NCBI RefSeq assembly: GCF_022397955.1
Contig: NZ_JAKEUQ010000001.1
Location: 150,715-214,714, forward strand
Length of the DNA stretch: 64,000 nt
Reading direction: 5' to 3'
Origin: Vibrio sp. Isolate32
GTDB taxonomy: Bacteria > Pseudomonadota > Gammaproteobacteria > Enterobacterales > Vibrionaceae
The notes beneath the pieces were generated by a model. That model was not told where the DNA came from, searched no databases, and worked only from the letters and a program-made list of their open reading frames with translations. The translations under genes were made by a program, and so were the position numbers. Below are positions 29,368 through 38,301 of the stretch, piece after piece. Positions within the stretch are counted from its first letter, which is position 1; each line of letters begins with the position of its first letter.

Positions 29368-30582
29368 ATGAATAGTGGGATTGTAACCAATATTGATACA
29401 GCAATAGACTTAGATTATTACGCTAAGTTTATTGCTGGTAAAACAGCACTGGTCGCTCAAGGTGGCGGACAGAGAAGTATTTTTACCTCAGGCGTTCTCG
29501 ACGCTTTTCTCCTTTATAATTTTGACCCCTTCGATGAATTTTTCGGAACCTCAGCAGGTGCCCTTAACTTATGTGCCTATTTGTGCCGTGATAAAGGCTT
29601 AGGGCGTTCTTTTGTCCTTGACCTAACCACGTCTCCAGAGTTCTTTAATCTGTTCTCTTACATACGGCACAGGAAGAATTTAGGGCTTGAGTGGGCCTTA
29701 GAGCAAATCATGGCTTACCCTTATAAGCTCGATCTTGATTTAGGGCGGCAAACCTTAGGTGAACGCCACTTCTATGCAGCGGTTACGGATTCTAAAGATT
29801 TACGAGATCACTATTTTCCTCTGTTGGGAGACGATTGGTACAAGGTGATGATTGCGACTTGTGCTATCCCTCGTTTATACAATGATGAGATCTTGATTGG
29901 TGATAGCGCTTATGTGGATGGCGGTGTGTCTGCCTCTATTCCCGTTCAAGAAGCTTGGCGTAGGCAAGCTCGTTCTATAGTGGTGATTCGTACTGAACCA
30001 GTAACGGATGAAGAGGGGAGGCCGCTAGTTCAAGCGCCGCAGCAGCAACAGAAAATTCAAGCACCTAAACCGGTAACCGCCGAGGAGCTTGAATGGTTCC
30101 GAGAATCGTTTGATAGTGTTCAAGACCATTGGCAACAAAAAGTGGAGCAATGGAAATCGGACTGGAGCACTTTCTTTCAACAGCAGATCTTTCGCTCCAA
30201 AGAACAGAAGCGAGACCGTGGGCATTTAGATTTGCTTAATGGCGGCCGATGGTTGTTTGGCGCTGATGATATTTACCGTTTAAGCCATTTAATTGGTGAT
30301 AAGTTTGATTCTGGGTTGGCCGACATGTTGATGGTGCATTATCAAACCTACTCGTTGACTCAAGACTTTTTGAATTCTCCTCCAGACGATGCCTTTGTGG
30401 TGCAGATCGCGCCAAGTAAACCGTTAAAATCGAGCTCTTTAATGAGTGACAAAGAAGACTTGCTCCATGATTACGAATTGGGTTTAGAAGCTGGCTACCG
30501 ATTCGTTGAAATTTATACAACAACGGAAAACGCTCGCTGTTCGCACATGCCGCAGCTGGCAAGCGTTGTTATAGATAAATAA
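29368..30582 (+). CDS. Patatin-like phospholipase (YjjU-like)
   Basis: Patatin-type lipid acyl hydrolase using a Ser-Asp dyad. The oxyanion-hole motif AQGGGQRSIFTSG, the nucleophile motif FGTSAGA (GxSxG) and the catalytic aspartate in VDGGVSAS are all present within the first ~200 residues. The C-terminal half is long and Gln/Trp-rich, unlike the core fold. It has 404 residues. The motif string resembles E. coli YjjU. No signal peptide is seen, so it is probably cytoplasmic or membrane-associated. A bidirectional terminator separates it from convergent pykA. Confidence 0.88.
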   Translation: MNSGIVTNIDTAIDLDYYAKFIAGKTALVAQGGGQRSIFTSGVLDAFLLYNFDPFDEFFGTSAGALNLCAYLCRDKGLGRSFVLDLTTSPEFFNLFSYIRHRKNLGLEWALEQIMAYPYKLDLDLGRQTLGERHFYAAVTDSKDLRDHYFPLLGDDWYKVMIATCAIPRLYNDEILIGDSAYVDGGVSASIPVQEAWRRQARSIVVIRTEPVTDEEGRPLVQAPQQQQKIQAPKPVTAEELEWFRESFDSVQDHWQQKVEQWKSDWSTFFQQQIFRSKEQKRDRGHLDLLNGGRWLFGADDIYRLSHLIGDKFDSGLADMLMVHYQTYSLTQDFLNSPPDDAFVVQIAPSKPLKSSSLMSDKEDLLHDYELGLEAGYRFVEIYTTTENARCSHMPQLASVVIDK

Positions 30583-30646
30583 TGCGTGCGGAATGCTATA
30601 GCTAGCTTCGTGGTTTGCATATATAGCTCGTCATGTACTGAAATGA

Positions 30647-30686
30647 AAAAGGGTTATTGAACTTAGTTCGATAACCCTTTTACTTT
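30647..30686. terminator. Patatin gene / pykA shared terminator
   Basis: AAAGGGTTAT/ATAACCCTTT outer stem with inner GAAC/GTTC pairing, between convergent genes. Confidence 0.8.
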
Positions 30687-30728
30687 TATCTCATGTTGTC
30701 GCTACTTATTGGCTTCAACTGCTTTTAG

Positions 30729-32174
30729 CTAGGTGACAGGTAGGATTCTCATACAGTTGGTTGAGCCAGCCACGTCCATGATATCGCCTTGAGTAATGAT
30801 CACGAGATCACCAAACTTGAGGTGTCCTTTCTCTTTTAGGCAAGCAAGTGTTGATAGTGCAATGTCAAAGCTGTCTTTGGCTTCTGTCTCAAAGTAGATA
30901 GGTGTTACGCCTCGATATAAGGTACAACGGTTTAGCGTTCCTTCGTTACGAGACAGAGCGTAGATAGGCATGTCAGCACTTAAGCGAGACATCATCAAAG
31001 CAGTGCGCCCAGACTCAGTCAGCGTGACTACACCTTTAATGCCTTCCATGTGGTTGGCAGAGTAGATGGTTGCCATTGATACTGTTTCTTCTGCTGTCAC
31101 GAAAGTGCGGTCAATTCGGTAGTTGGACTGATTGACGTTTGCCATTTTCTCGGCACCCACACACACTTCAGCCATCGATTTGACAGTCTCTACTGGATAT
31201 TGCCCCGCAGCAGTTTCACCAGACAGCATTACCGCATCAGTACCATCAAGCACAGCGTTCGCTACATCCATTACTTCAGCACGGGTAGGCATTGGAGCGG
31301 AGATCATTGATTCCATCATCTGAGTTGCAGTAATGATAGTGCGGTTAAGAGCCCTAGCACGGCGTATAAGCTGTTTTTGTACACCGACTAACTCTGGGTC
31401 TCCAATTTCTACTCCGAGGTCACCACGAGCCACCATGACAACATCTGAAGCCATTATGATGTCATCCATGTTCTCAACGGTCGATACCGTCTCTGCTCGC
31501 TCTACTTTGGCGACAAGGTGAGCTTCTAAGCCTGCTTCACGCGCAAGTTGACGAGCGTAGTGCATGTCTTCGCCGTTACGTGGGAAAGAGACGGCGAGGT
31601 AATCGACTTGGATTTGGGCGGCGGTGACGATGTCTCGTTTGTCTTTGTCGGTTAGCGCTTCTGCAGAAAGCCCACCGCCTTTTTTGTTGATGCCTTTGTT
31701 GTTGGATAGCGGGCCACCTATGATGACTTCGGTATGAACGCGGCAACCTTCGACCTTGGTGACTTTAAGTTGCACTCGTCCATCATCAAGTAACAGAACG
31801 TCTCCGGCTGAGACATCGTTCGGCAGCTCTTTGTAGTCGAGACCTACGGCTTGCTGGTCGCCTTCACCTAAACCTAGGCTGCTGTCGAGAGTGAATTCAT
31901 CACCAACAACCAGTTGAATCTTTCCATCTCTGAATGTCGACACACGAATCTTGGGACCTTGAAGGTCGCCGAGGATAGCAATTTGTGTCCCCAGTTTTTT
32001 TGCGATTGCTCTGACTTTTTCTGCACGTTGTATATGGTCGTCGCTGCTGCCATGGGAGAAGTTCATACGAACAATATTGGCACCGGCCTTGATGATCTCT
32101 TCAAGCACGTTGCCTTTATCGGTAGATGGGCCTAGCGTTGTGACGATTTTCGTTTTTCTTAATTCAGCTGTCAT
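30729..32174 (-). CDS. pykA: Pyruvate kinase II
   Basis: Pyruvate kinase makes ATP and pyruvate from phosphoenolpyruvate and ADP at the end of glycolysis. The N-terminal [11 protein letters not shown], the NFSHGS motif, the active-site stretch AKVERAE and the metal-binding [11 protein letters not shown] are present, as is the TATQMMESM segment. At 481 residues and by wording (for example [20 protein letters not shown]) it resembles E. coli PykA rather than PykF. It diverges from mlc across a 319-bp gap. Confidence 0.95.
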   Translation of the reverse strand: MTAELRKTKIVTTLGPSTDKGNVLEEIIKAGANIVRMNFSHGSSDDHIQRAEKVRAIAKKLGTQIAILGDLQGPKIRVSTFRDGKIQLVVGDEFTLDSSLGLGEGDQQAVGLDYKELPNDVSAGDVLLLDDGRVQLKVTKVEGCRVHTEVIIGGPLSNNKGINKKGGGLSAEALTDKDKRDIVTAAQIQVDYLAVSFPRNGEDMHYARQLAREAGLEAHLVAKVERAETVSTVENMDDIIMASDVVMVARGDLGVEIGDPELVGVQKQLIRRARALNRTIITATQMMESMISAPMPTRAEVMDVANAVLDGTDAVMLSGETAAGQYPVETVKSMAEVCVGAEKMANVNQSNYRIDRTFVTAEETVSMATIYSANHMEGIKGVVTLTESGRTALMMSRLSADMPIYALSRNEGTLNRCTLYRGVTPIYFETEAKDSFDIALSTLACLKEKGHLKFGDLVIITQGDIMDVAGSTNCMRILPVT

Positions 32175-32402
32175 GAATACTCCTAGAGTGAGGCCTGTAA
32201 TCTTTTTAAAAGACTGAATTAAGTATATGCATTAATTGATAATTTATTGGGAGCTAAGAGGATATTTCTGTATTTGCCCTTAATTATTGAATTCAGGGCT
32301 CAAACGCGATGTTTTATTCTGAAAATTAAGTCGCAAATTATCGATGTGGGTGTTAATTTTCCTTAAACTATTTGACTCGATACACAAAGATTCATGTATA
32401 TA

Positions 32403-32418
32403 CGTGATACTGGTCACG
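32403..32418 (+). promoter_or_regulatory. Candidate CRP site upstream of mlc
   Basis: CGTGA-TACTGG-TCACG is a perfect palindrome with the CRP half-site core GTGA/TCAC at the standard 6-bp spacing. It is centred 83 bp before mlc and about 236 bp before pykA. Confidence 0.6.
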
Positions 32419-32442
32419 GCGATATACCAAGTGACTTCACAA

Positions 32443-32458
32443 TTACTTCGCAAAGTAA
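32443..32458 (+). promoter_or_regulatory. Inverted repeat near mlc start, possible Mlc autoregulation
   Basis: TTACTT/AAGTAA 6-bp arms with a 4-bp centre in an AT-rich context, 36 bp before mlc. E. coli mlc is autoregulated. The match is short. Nothing else with gene-like character is seen in 32175-32493. Confidence 0.35.
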
Positions 32459-32493
32459 AAAAATTATCCCGTTGATGATTTCTGGAGCGTAAA

Positions 32494-33711
32494 ATGTACA
32501 TGGCTCAACCGGGCCATATTGATCATATCAAACAGGTCAATGCTGGTCGTGTATATAAACTAATTGACCTTAAAGGTCCTATTTCTCGTATCGATCTGTC
32601 CAAACAAAGTGAGTTGGCTCCGGCGAGTATTACCAAAATTACCCGTGAACTCATGGAAGCGCACCTTATCCATGAAACGACGGTTCAAGAAGCCACAACT
32701 CGTGGACGTCCTGCTGTGGGCTTGCAAACCAACAATGAAGGTTGGCAATTCTTGTCGATGCGCCTTGGACGCGGGTATCTCACTATCGCGCTTCATGAGT
32801 TGGGCGGCGATGTACTTATCGATACTAAGATCGACATTCACGAACGCGACCAAGATGATGTGCTTGCGCGTCTCCTTCACGAAATCGACGAATTCTTCCA
32901 AACTTATGCTGAGCAGCTCGACAGGGTAACCAGTATCGCGATCACGCTTCCTGGCCTTGTGAATTCAGAGCAGGGTATTGTGCTGCAAATGCCGCATTAT
33001 AATGTCGAAAACTTAGCTTTGGGCCCTGAGATCTACAAAGAGACGGGCTTGCCGGTTTTTATTGCCAATGATACTCGTGCTTGGGCATTAGCTGAGAAGC
33101 TGTTTGGTAACTCTCAAGACAATGACAATTCTGTCTTAATTTCTATTCACCACGGCTTAGGTGCCGGGATTATTCTTGATGGCCGCGTTTTGCAAGGTCG
33201 TCACGGAAACATCGGTGAATTGGGTCATATCCAGATCGATAAGGAAGGTAAGCTGTGTCATTGTGGTAACCGAGGCTGCTTAGAGACGGTTGCGAGTTCA
33301 CAGGCGATTCGTGAGCAAGTGAAAGAGCGTTTAGCCAATGGTGAGGAATCCACGTTGACTGCTTTTGAAGATGTCACGATTGAACAAATCTGTGCTGCTG
33401 CGGCTGATGGTGATCCGCTGGCGGTTGAAGTGATTGAGCAGTTAGGCCGTTACCTAGGTTCAGCGATTGCCATTGTGATTAACCTATTCAACCCAGAGAA
33501 AATCTTAGTCGGTGGTGTCATTAACCAAGCTAAGAGCGTTCTGTACCCTGCGATTCAGACGTGTATCGAAGAGCAGAGCTTATCGGTTTACCACCAAGAT
33601 TTAGAGCTGGTGGAATCTCGATTCTACAAACAAGCAACGATGCCAGGTGCTGCGCTTATCAAGCAGGCTCTTTATGACGGTCAGTTGTTAATGAAAGTTA
33701 TTGAAGGCTAA
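32494..33711 (+). CDS. mlc: Mlc, ROK-family glucose-responsive repressor
   Basis: Mlc represses ptsG and other PTS genes and is titrated away from DNA by dephosphorylated PtsG at the membrane. The winged-helix N-terminus (INAGRVYKLIDLKGP-like, then SKQSELAPASITKI) closely follows E. coli Mlc. The ROK sugar-kinase-like domain has the zinc site GHIQIDKEGKLCHCGNRGC, expected for Mlc. It has 405 residues; a second ATG at 32500 is also possible. Its presumed target ptsG is 6 kb upstream in the window. Confidence 0.93.
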   Translation: MYMAQPGHIDHIKQVNAGRVYKLIDLKGPISRIDLSKQSELAPASITKITRELMEAHLIHETTVQEATTRGRPAVGLQTNNEGWQFLSMRLGRGYLTIALHELGGDVLIDTKIDIHERDQDDVLARLLHEIDEFFQTYAEQLDRVTSIAITLPGLVNSEQGIVLQMPHYNVENLALGPEIYKETGLPVFIANDTRAWALAEKLFGNSQDNDNSVLISIHHGLGAGIILDGRVLQGRHGNIGELGHIQIDKEGKLCHCGNRGCLETVASSQAIREQVKERLANGEESTLTAFEDVTIEQICAAAADGDPLAVEVIEQLGRYLGSAIAIVINLFNPEKILVGGVINQAKSVLYPAIQTCIEEQSLSVYHQDLELVESRFYKQATMPGAALIKQALYDGQLLMKVIEG

Positions 33712-33878
33712 CTCTTTTTCTCTTCTTTTAGCCTTCCCTCGAACCTTTCCATGTACTTAAGCTTTGTATAACAGCATTTATTGTATTTAGTTTAAGCAAT
33801 CTGTGCATTAGCACTTTGCTTTAACCTATTGAAGTAGGCTATTGTAGCCACAGTTATTATTTGTCACTAAGGTGTTGT

Positions 33879-34820
33879 ATGTCTGGCGTTTTAAATTCGG
33901 TTGATCAGAGAACGAAACTGGTTGGTGAAAACCGTCTGGAGCTCTTGTTATTCAGCTTAAATAGTCGTCAATTATTTGCGATTAACGTATTTAAAGTTAA
34001 AGAAGTGCTAAAAGTGCCGGTACTTACTCGTTTACCTGGATCTCATCATCACATTACGGGTGTAGCTTCTTTGCGAGGCGAATCTGTGCCTGTGATTGAT
34101 CTGCGTGGCGCTATTGGCTTTCCGCCATCGCGTGCTGAATCGCAAGAGAGTAACTTGATCATTACGGAGTACAACCGAACCGTACAAGGCTTTTTGGTTG
34201 GGCAAGTTCGCAATATCGTTAATACAATGTGGACAGAAATTCAGCCACCACCAAAGACAACAGGTCGCGCTAATTACTTAACCGCTATCACACATATTCA
34301 AGAAGAAGATCAGCACAAAATCGTTGAGATCATCGACGTTGAAAAGGTGTTGGCTGAGATCATCGATTACGATGTGTCGATCTCTGAAGGTGTGTTAGAT
34401 GAGCAGTTAGCTCAAGAGATGATAGGGCGTAATGTACTTATCGTTGATGACTCTTCAACCGCGCGTAACCAGATTAAAGGTACCTTATCGCAACTGGGTT
34501 TGAACATTATTGAATGTTGTGATGGTTTAGAAGCACTGACCTTACTTAAGGGCTGGTGTGATGAAGGTAAAGACATCAATCAAGAAATATTGTTGATGAT
34601 CACCGATGCTGAAATGCCTGAAATGGACGGCTATAAACTGACACATGAAGTGCGATCGGACCCGAGAATGCACGACCTGTTTATTACACTAAATACTTCA
34701 TTAAGCGGAAGTTTTAATGAAGCAATGGTGGAGAAAGTAGGGTGTAACCGCTTCATTTCTAAGTTCCAACCTGACTTGTTGGTTGAGGTAACTCAAGAGC
34801 GTATGCGTCAGATTTTGTAA
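33879..34820 (+). CDS. cheV: Chemotaxis coupling protein CheV
   Basis: CheV couples chemoreceptors to the CheA kinase and adjusts signalling through its own receiver domain. The N-terminal CheW-like domain (about residues 15-165) includes the LRGESVPVIDL motif. The C-terminal REC domain has the acidic pair in VLIVDDSSTAR, the phospho-acceptor D243 in ITDAEMPEMDGY, and the conserved lysine in ISKF. The frame opens at 33861, but the ATG at 33879 gives the family start MSGVLNSVDQRTKLVG (313 aa). No other chemotaxis gene is adjacent. Confidence 0.95.
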   Translation: MSGVLNSVDQRTKLVGENRLELLLFSLNSRQLFAINVFKVKEVLKVPVLTRLPGSHHHITGVASLRGESVPVIDLRGAIGFPPSRAESQESNLIITEYNRTVQGFLVGQVRNIVNTMWTEIQPPPKTTGRANYLTAITHIQEEDQHKIVEIIDVEKVLAEIIDYDVSISEGVLDEQLAQEMIGRNVLIVDDSSTARNQIKGTLSQLGLNIIECCDGLEALTLLKGWCDEGKDINQEILLMITDAEMPEMDGYKLTHEVRSDPRMHDLFITLNTSLSGSFNEAMVEKVGCNRFISKFQPDLLVEVTQERMRQIL

Positions 34821-34856
34821 ATTATACCGACATGCAGTCTGTTTTGAGTGATCTTA

Positions 34857-34872
34857 TGGAAAACGTTTGCTA
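34857..34872 (+). promoter_or_regulatory. PurR-like operator half-match
   Basis: GGAAAACGTTTGC carries the ACGTTTGC half of the LacI/PurR-type palindrome and agrees at most specified positions of the E. coli PurR consensus. It lies just after cheV and about 90 bp before a 31-codon ORF. Confidence 0.3.
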
Positions 34873-34882
34873 TTATTGGCGC

Positions 34883-34909
34883 AGCATATTTCTTGTAACA
34901 AAATATGCT
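34883..34909. repeat. Perfect 9-bp inverted repeat after cheV
   Basis: AGCATATTT and AAATATGCT flank a 9-bp centre. No T-run follows, so it looks more like an operator than a terminator. Confidence 0.6.
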
Positions 34910-34957
34910 CAACTACTCACGTAACTTTTCACGCACAATTTAAGGTAGTTCCTCTTA

Positions 34958-35053
34958 ATGATATGGTTAACGTCTAAAGTTGTAATGACTTTAAGCTTAT
35001 TACTATATAGGGAATTTAAGAAAAGACGTACGGAAGCTGACGTTGAGGTATAA
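34958..35053 (+). CDS. Possible 31-residue membrane peptide
   Basis: An ATG-TAA frame of 32 codons encodes a peptide beginning MIWLTSKVVMTLSLLLY, with a short hydrophobic segment followed by a positively charged tail (REFKKRR) and acidic end. That layout fits a small inner-membrane peptide. The only ribosome-site candidate is AAGG 12 bp upstream, which is weak. It lies in the 313-bp cheV-dnaE2 gap, 16 bp before a strong terminator. It could equally be part of a 3'UTR or small RNA. Confidence 0.35.
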   Translation: MIWLTSKVVMTLSLLLYREFKKRRTEADVEV

Positions 35054-35069
35054 CTCAACAATTTGAAAT

Positions 35070-35095
35070 AAAGGGAAGCAGGCGCTTCCCTTTTT
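35070..35095. terminator. Terminator between cheV block and dnaE2
   Basis: AAAGGGAAGC/GCTTCCCTTT stem with a 4-nt loop and a T5 tail. It is 250 bp after cheV and 39 bp after the dnaE2 stop on the other strand. Confidence 0.8.
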
Positions 35096-35133
35096 CGTTT
35101 CTATTTTTACTTTAAAAACAGTTACTTGAATTG

Positions 35134-38100
35134 TTAGTAAAAGTCTCGTGACTTAGTTTTTAAGCCAACAATCTCATCGGTAATATCGATAAGCTTCCCT
35201 GCAATTACATGCACCACTTCACCTTCTTTTTCTAGGATGCCTTGCACCTTTAACGCCTTGGCTGTGAGATACGCTTGCTGTTGAGCGCGTGCTGTTGCTC
35301 CCCATACCACCACATTAATATTGCCCGTATTATCTTCTAGTGTGACAAAGGTGACGCCTGCTGCGGTTCCGGGTGATTGCTTACCCGTTACAAGCCCAAC
35401 AACGGTGACCATGGATTTGTGTCGTTGTTGTTTTAAGTTTTTCATATGAGTGAATCGACCTAATCGGTTAGCTTCTTCCAGTAAAGTGATGGGGTGCTTA
35501 TTCAAAGAGATCCCAACACTGGTGACATCCTCAAGTAAATCCTGCATCTCGCTGGGTTGTTGCAATCCTTGTTTGTCATTACCCTTTTCAAAGCTGTCAT
35601 CGATTTGACTAAACAAAGGTAGATCAGAGGCCGAGTCCATAATCGCCCAGCGAGTTTGAAAGCGGTCACCTGAAACGTTGTGAAGTGCATTTGCTGAGGC
35701 AAGTAGCTCAATGTCTTTCTTGTTGATTGATAACTGCTTTACCTGACTAGGGTGGCGATAACCCGAATGCGGTCGGTTAGCGAGTACACTCTGAATACCA
35801 TGCTCACTCAAGCCTTTGATTTGTCTCATTCCCAAACGTATGGCTAAACCATTTTGTTGAGAGACAACGGTGTGGTTGTCTTGAGAGGCATTCACGCATA
35901 CTGGGAGTATCGCCACATTGTGTCGCTGAGCATCTTGTACCAATTGCGATGGGCTGTAGAACCCCATAGGTTGGCTATTCAGTAAGGAGGCGTAGAAGCA
36001 CTCAGGGTAATAGCATTTTAACCAAGCTGAACAATACGCGAGTACTGCAAACGAAGCGGAATGACTTTCCGGGAAGCCGTACTCACCAAAGCCACATATC
36101 TGTTTAAAGATTTGCTCCGCAAATTCAGTGTCATAGCCTCGCTTTTGCATGCCTTCAATGAGTTTGGTTTTAAATTTAAATACGTTGCCGTTTTTCTTCC
36201 AAGCGGCCATCGCACGTCTGAGCTGATCCGCCTCACCACCTGTAAACCCTGCGGCGACCATAGCGAGCTTTATCACTTGCTCTTGGAATATAGGTACACC
36301 CATAGTGCGCGATAGGACGGATTCCACCTCTTTCGAGGGATATCTGATTGGCTCAATACCATCACGACGCTTGAGATAAGGGTGCACCATGTCACCTTGA
36401 ATAGGACCTGGGCGCACGATAGCGATTTGAATCACCAAGTCGTAGTACGTCCTTGGTTTGAGCCTTGGCAGCATGCTCATTTGTGCTCGTGACTCAATTT
36501 GGAATATGCCAACGGTGTCTGCTCGTTGAATGATGCCATATACCTGAGGATCATCCTTAAGGCGAGTGATCTCTGCGATCGTTAATGAACGACCATGAAT
36601 ACGCTTGATCAGGTCGAAGCATTTTCGAATTGCAGACAGCATACCAAGAGCAAGCACATCAACTTTAAGCAGTCCCAGAGTTTCAAGATCATCTTTATCC
36701 CATTGAATAATAGTGCGATCGTGCATTGCTGCATTTTCGACAGGTACCAATTCATACAAGGGACCAGAGGAGATCACGAAGCCGCCCACGTGTTGAGATA
36801 GGTGGCGTGGGAAACCGATGATTTCATTAACCAAATGGATAAACTGCTGACCTTTTAAAAAGTCAGGTTGTAGCCCTAATAGCGTGAGTTGAGCCTGCCA
36901 CCCTAGGCTTTTATCTCTGCGGTTGGTGTTCTTGATGAAGTAATCAAGCTGGGTTTCTTGCAGCCCCAAGGCTTTTCCTACATCTCTTACTGCACTTTTG
37001 AAGCGATAAGAAATGACCGTCGCAGCAAGCGCTGCACGTTCTCGACCATACTTTTTATAGATGTACTGGATGATTTCTTCACGGCGTTCATGCTCAAAGT
37101 CGACATCAATATCGGGCGGCTCATTACGCTCTTTACTGATGAAGCGTTCGAACAGCACTGAGATCTGCCTTGGGTCGACAGAGGTGATCTCTAGGCAGTA
37201 ACAAACCACGGAGTTGGCCGCTGAACCTCGACCTTGATAAAGAATGCCTTGGCTTTTAGCAAACATGACGATGTCGTGAATGGTGAGAAAGAAGAACGGG
37301 TAGTCGAGCTCATCAATCAGCCCCAGTTCTTTATCTATGATGTTCTGGATGTCGCTAGGTACACCTTGTGGGAAGCGATCCCGTTTTCCTTTTTCGACCA
37401 ACATGCGCAGATAACTCATGGGTGTCTCACCTTGAGGGATCAGTTCACTTGGGTATTCGTAACGTAGGCTACCTAAGTCAAATTCGCACAGTTCAGAAAT
37501 TCGGTTGCTCTCTTCTAGCCACTCAGCTTTGAAAATATGTGAGATCTTATTGATACTTCGCAAACAGCGCTCGGCATTAACGAGTAAGTGACTGCCCACT
37601 TCGGTAATGGGTTTCTGGTACTTAATTGCAGTGAGGGAGTGTTGTAAGGGCAAGCGGTTAGCATTGTGCATCAACACACCACCACAAGCGGTAATTGGCA
37701 GTTGGTGATGCTGTGACAGCTCAACGCAGTAATTTGTGTATTGTTGGTCGGTCTGTTTTAGGTGTCGTTGTAAGCCAATCCACAATCGACCTGAGTGGTG
37801 CTGAGAAAGCCATTGTCCCCAATGTGCATCTTCATTTTTCTGTTGAGGAAGCCAAAGAATAAAGCAGTGTTTAGCCGACATGATATCCCACTCAGAGAGC
37901 TGGTAATGTCCCTTGCTACTACGACGTCTCGCGTTGGTAATAATGCGGCACAGCTCGGCATAGGCCTTCCTATTTGGGCATAACAAGACTAATTGGCACT
38001 CGTCATTTAGCCAAAACATGCTCCCGACAATCTGCTTGAGCGACAGTTTATGTTGCTTGAGCGCAGAGTGGACCTTAACGATGCCCGCTACCGAGCACTC

Positions 38101-38226
38101 GTCGGTGACCGCGAGTGCTTTGTAACGTAAGAAGTCGGCCTGTAAAACTAGCTCTTCTGCGTGCGAAGCCCCCTCAAGGAATGAGTAATTGCTTTGGCAA
38201 AAAAGCTCTGAGTATTGCTGAGACAT
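35134..38226 (-). CDS. dnaE2: Error-prone DNA polymerase DnaE2 (ImuC)
   Basis: This C-family polymerase does SOS-induced translesion synthesis with ImuA and ImuB. The polymerase metal motif PPDIDVDFEHERREE, the YQGRGSAANSV segment and a C-terminal OB fold (VTVVGLVTGKQSPGTAAGVTF) are present in 1030 residues, the usual length. The N-terminal PHP-type motif reads ELFCQSNYSFLEGASH, so the histidine usual in DnaE2 (ELHC) is replaced by Phe. It is the last gene of the cassette, 75 bp after imuB. Confidence 0.95.
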   Translation of the reverse strand: MSQQYSELFCQSNYSFLEGASHAEELVLQADFLRYKALAVTDECSVAGIVKVHSALKQHKLSLKQIVGSMFWLNDECQLVLLCPNRKAYAELCRIITNARRRSSKGHYQLSEWDIMSAKHCFILWLPQQKNEDAHWGQWLSQHHSGRLWIGLQRHLKQTDQQYTNYCVELSQHHQLPITACGGVLMHNANRLPLQHSLTAIKYQKPITEVGSHLLVNAERCLRSINKISHIFKAEWLEESNRISELCEFDLGSLRYEYPSELIPQGETPMSYLRMLVEKGKRDRFPQGVPSDIQNIIDKELGLIDELDYPFFFLTIHDIVMFAKSQGILYQGRGSAANSVVCYCLEITSVDPRQISVLFERFISKERNEPPDIDVDFEHERREEIIQYIYKKYGRERAALAATVISYRFKSAVRDVGKALGLQETQLDYFIKNTNRRDKSLGWQAQLTLLGLQPDFLKGQQFIHLVNEIIGFPRHLSQHVGGFVISSGPLYELVPVENAAMHDRTIIQWDKDDLETLGLLKVDVLALGMLSAIRKCFDLIKRIHGRSLTIAEITRLKDDPQVYGIIQRADTVGIFQIESRAQMSMLPRLKPRTYYDLVIQIAIVRPGPIQGDMVHPYLKRRDGIEPIRYPSKEVESVLSRTMGVPIFQEQVIKLAMVAAGFTGGEADQLRRAMAAWKKNGNVFKFKTKLIEGMQKRGYDTEFAEQIFKQICGFGEYGFPESHSASFAVLAYCSAWLKCYYPECFYASLLNSQPMGFYSPSQLVQDAQRHNVAILPVCVNASQDNHTVVSQQNGLAIRLGMRQIKGLSEHGIQSVLANRPHSGYRHPSQVKQLSINKKDIELLASANALHNVSGDRFQTRWAIMDSASDLPLFSQIDDSFEKGNDKQGLQQPSEMQDLLEDVTSVGISLNKHPITLLEEANRLGRFTHMKNLKQQRHKSMVTVVGLVTGKQSPGTAAGVTFVTLEDNTGNINVVVWGATARAQQQAYLTAKALKVQGILEKEGEVVHVIAGKLIDITDEIVGLKTKSRDFY

Positions 38227-38301
38227 AATGGAATCTCACTTAACCATTGCGAGTGAACATGATTGAAAGCGACGTTTAAATTGAGTAAGTAGTCTTACCG
38301 A

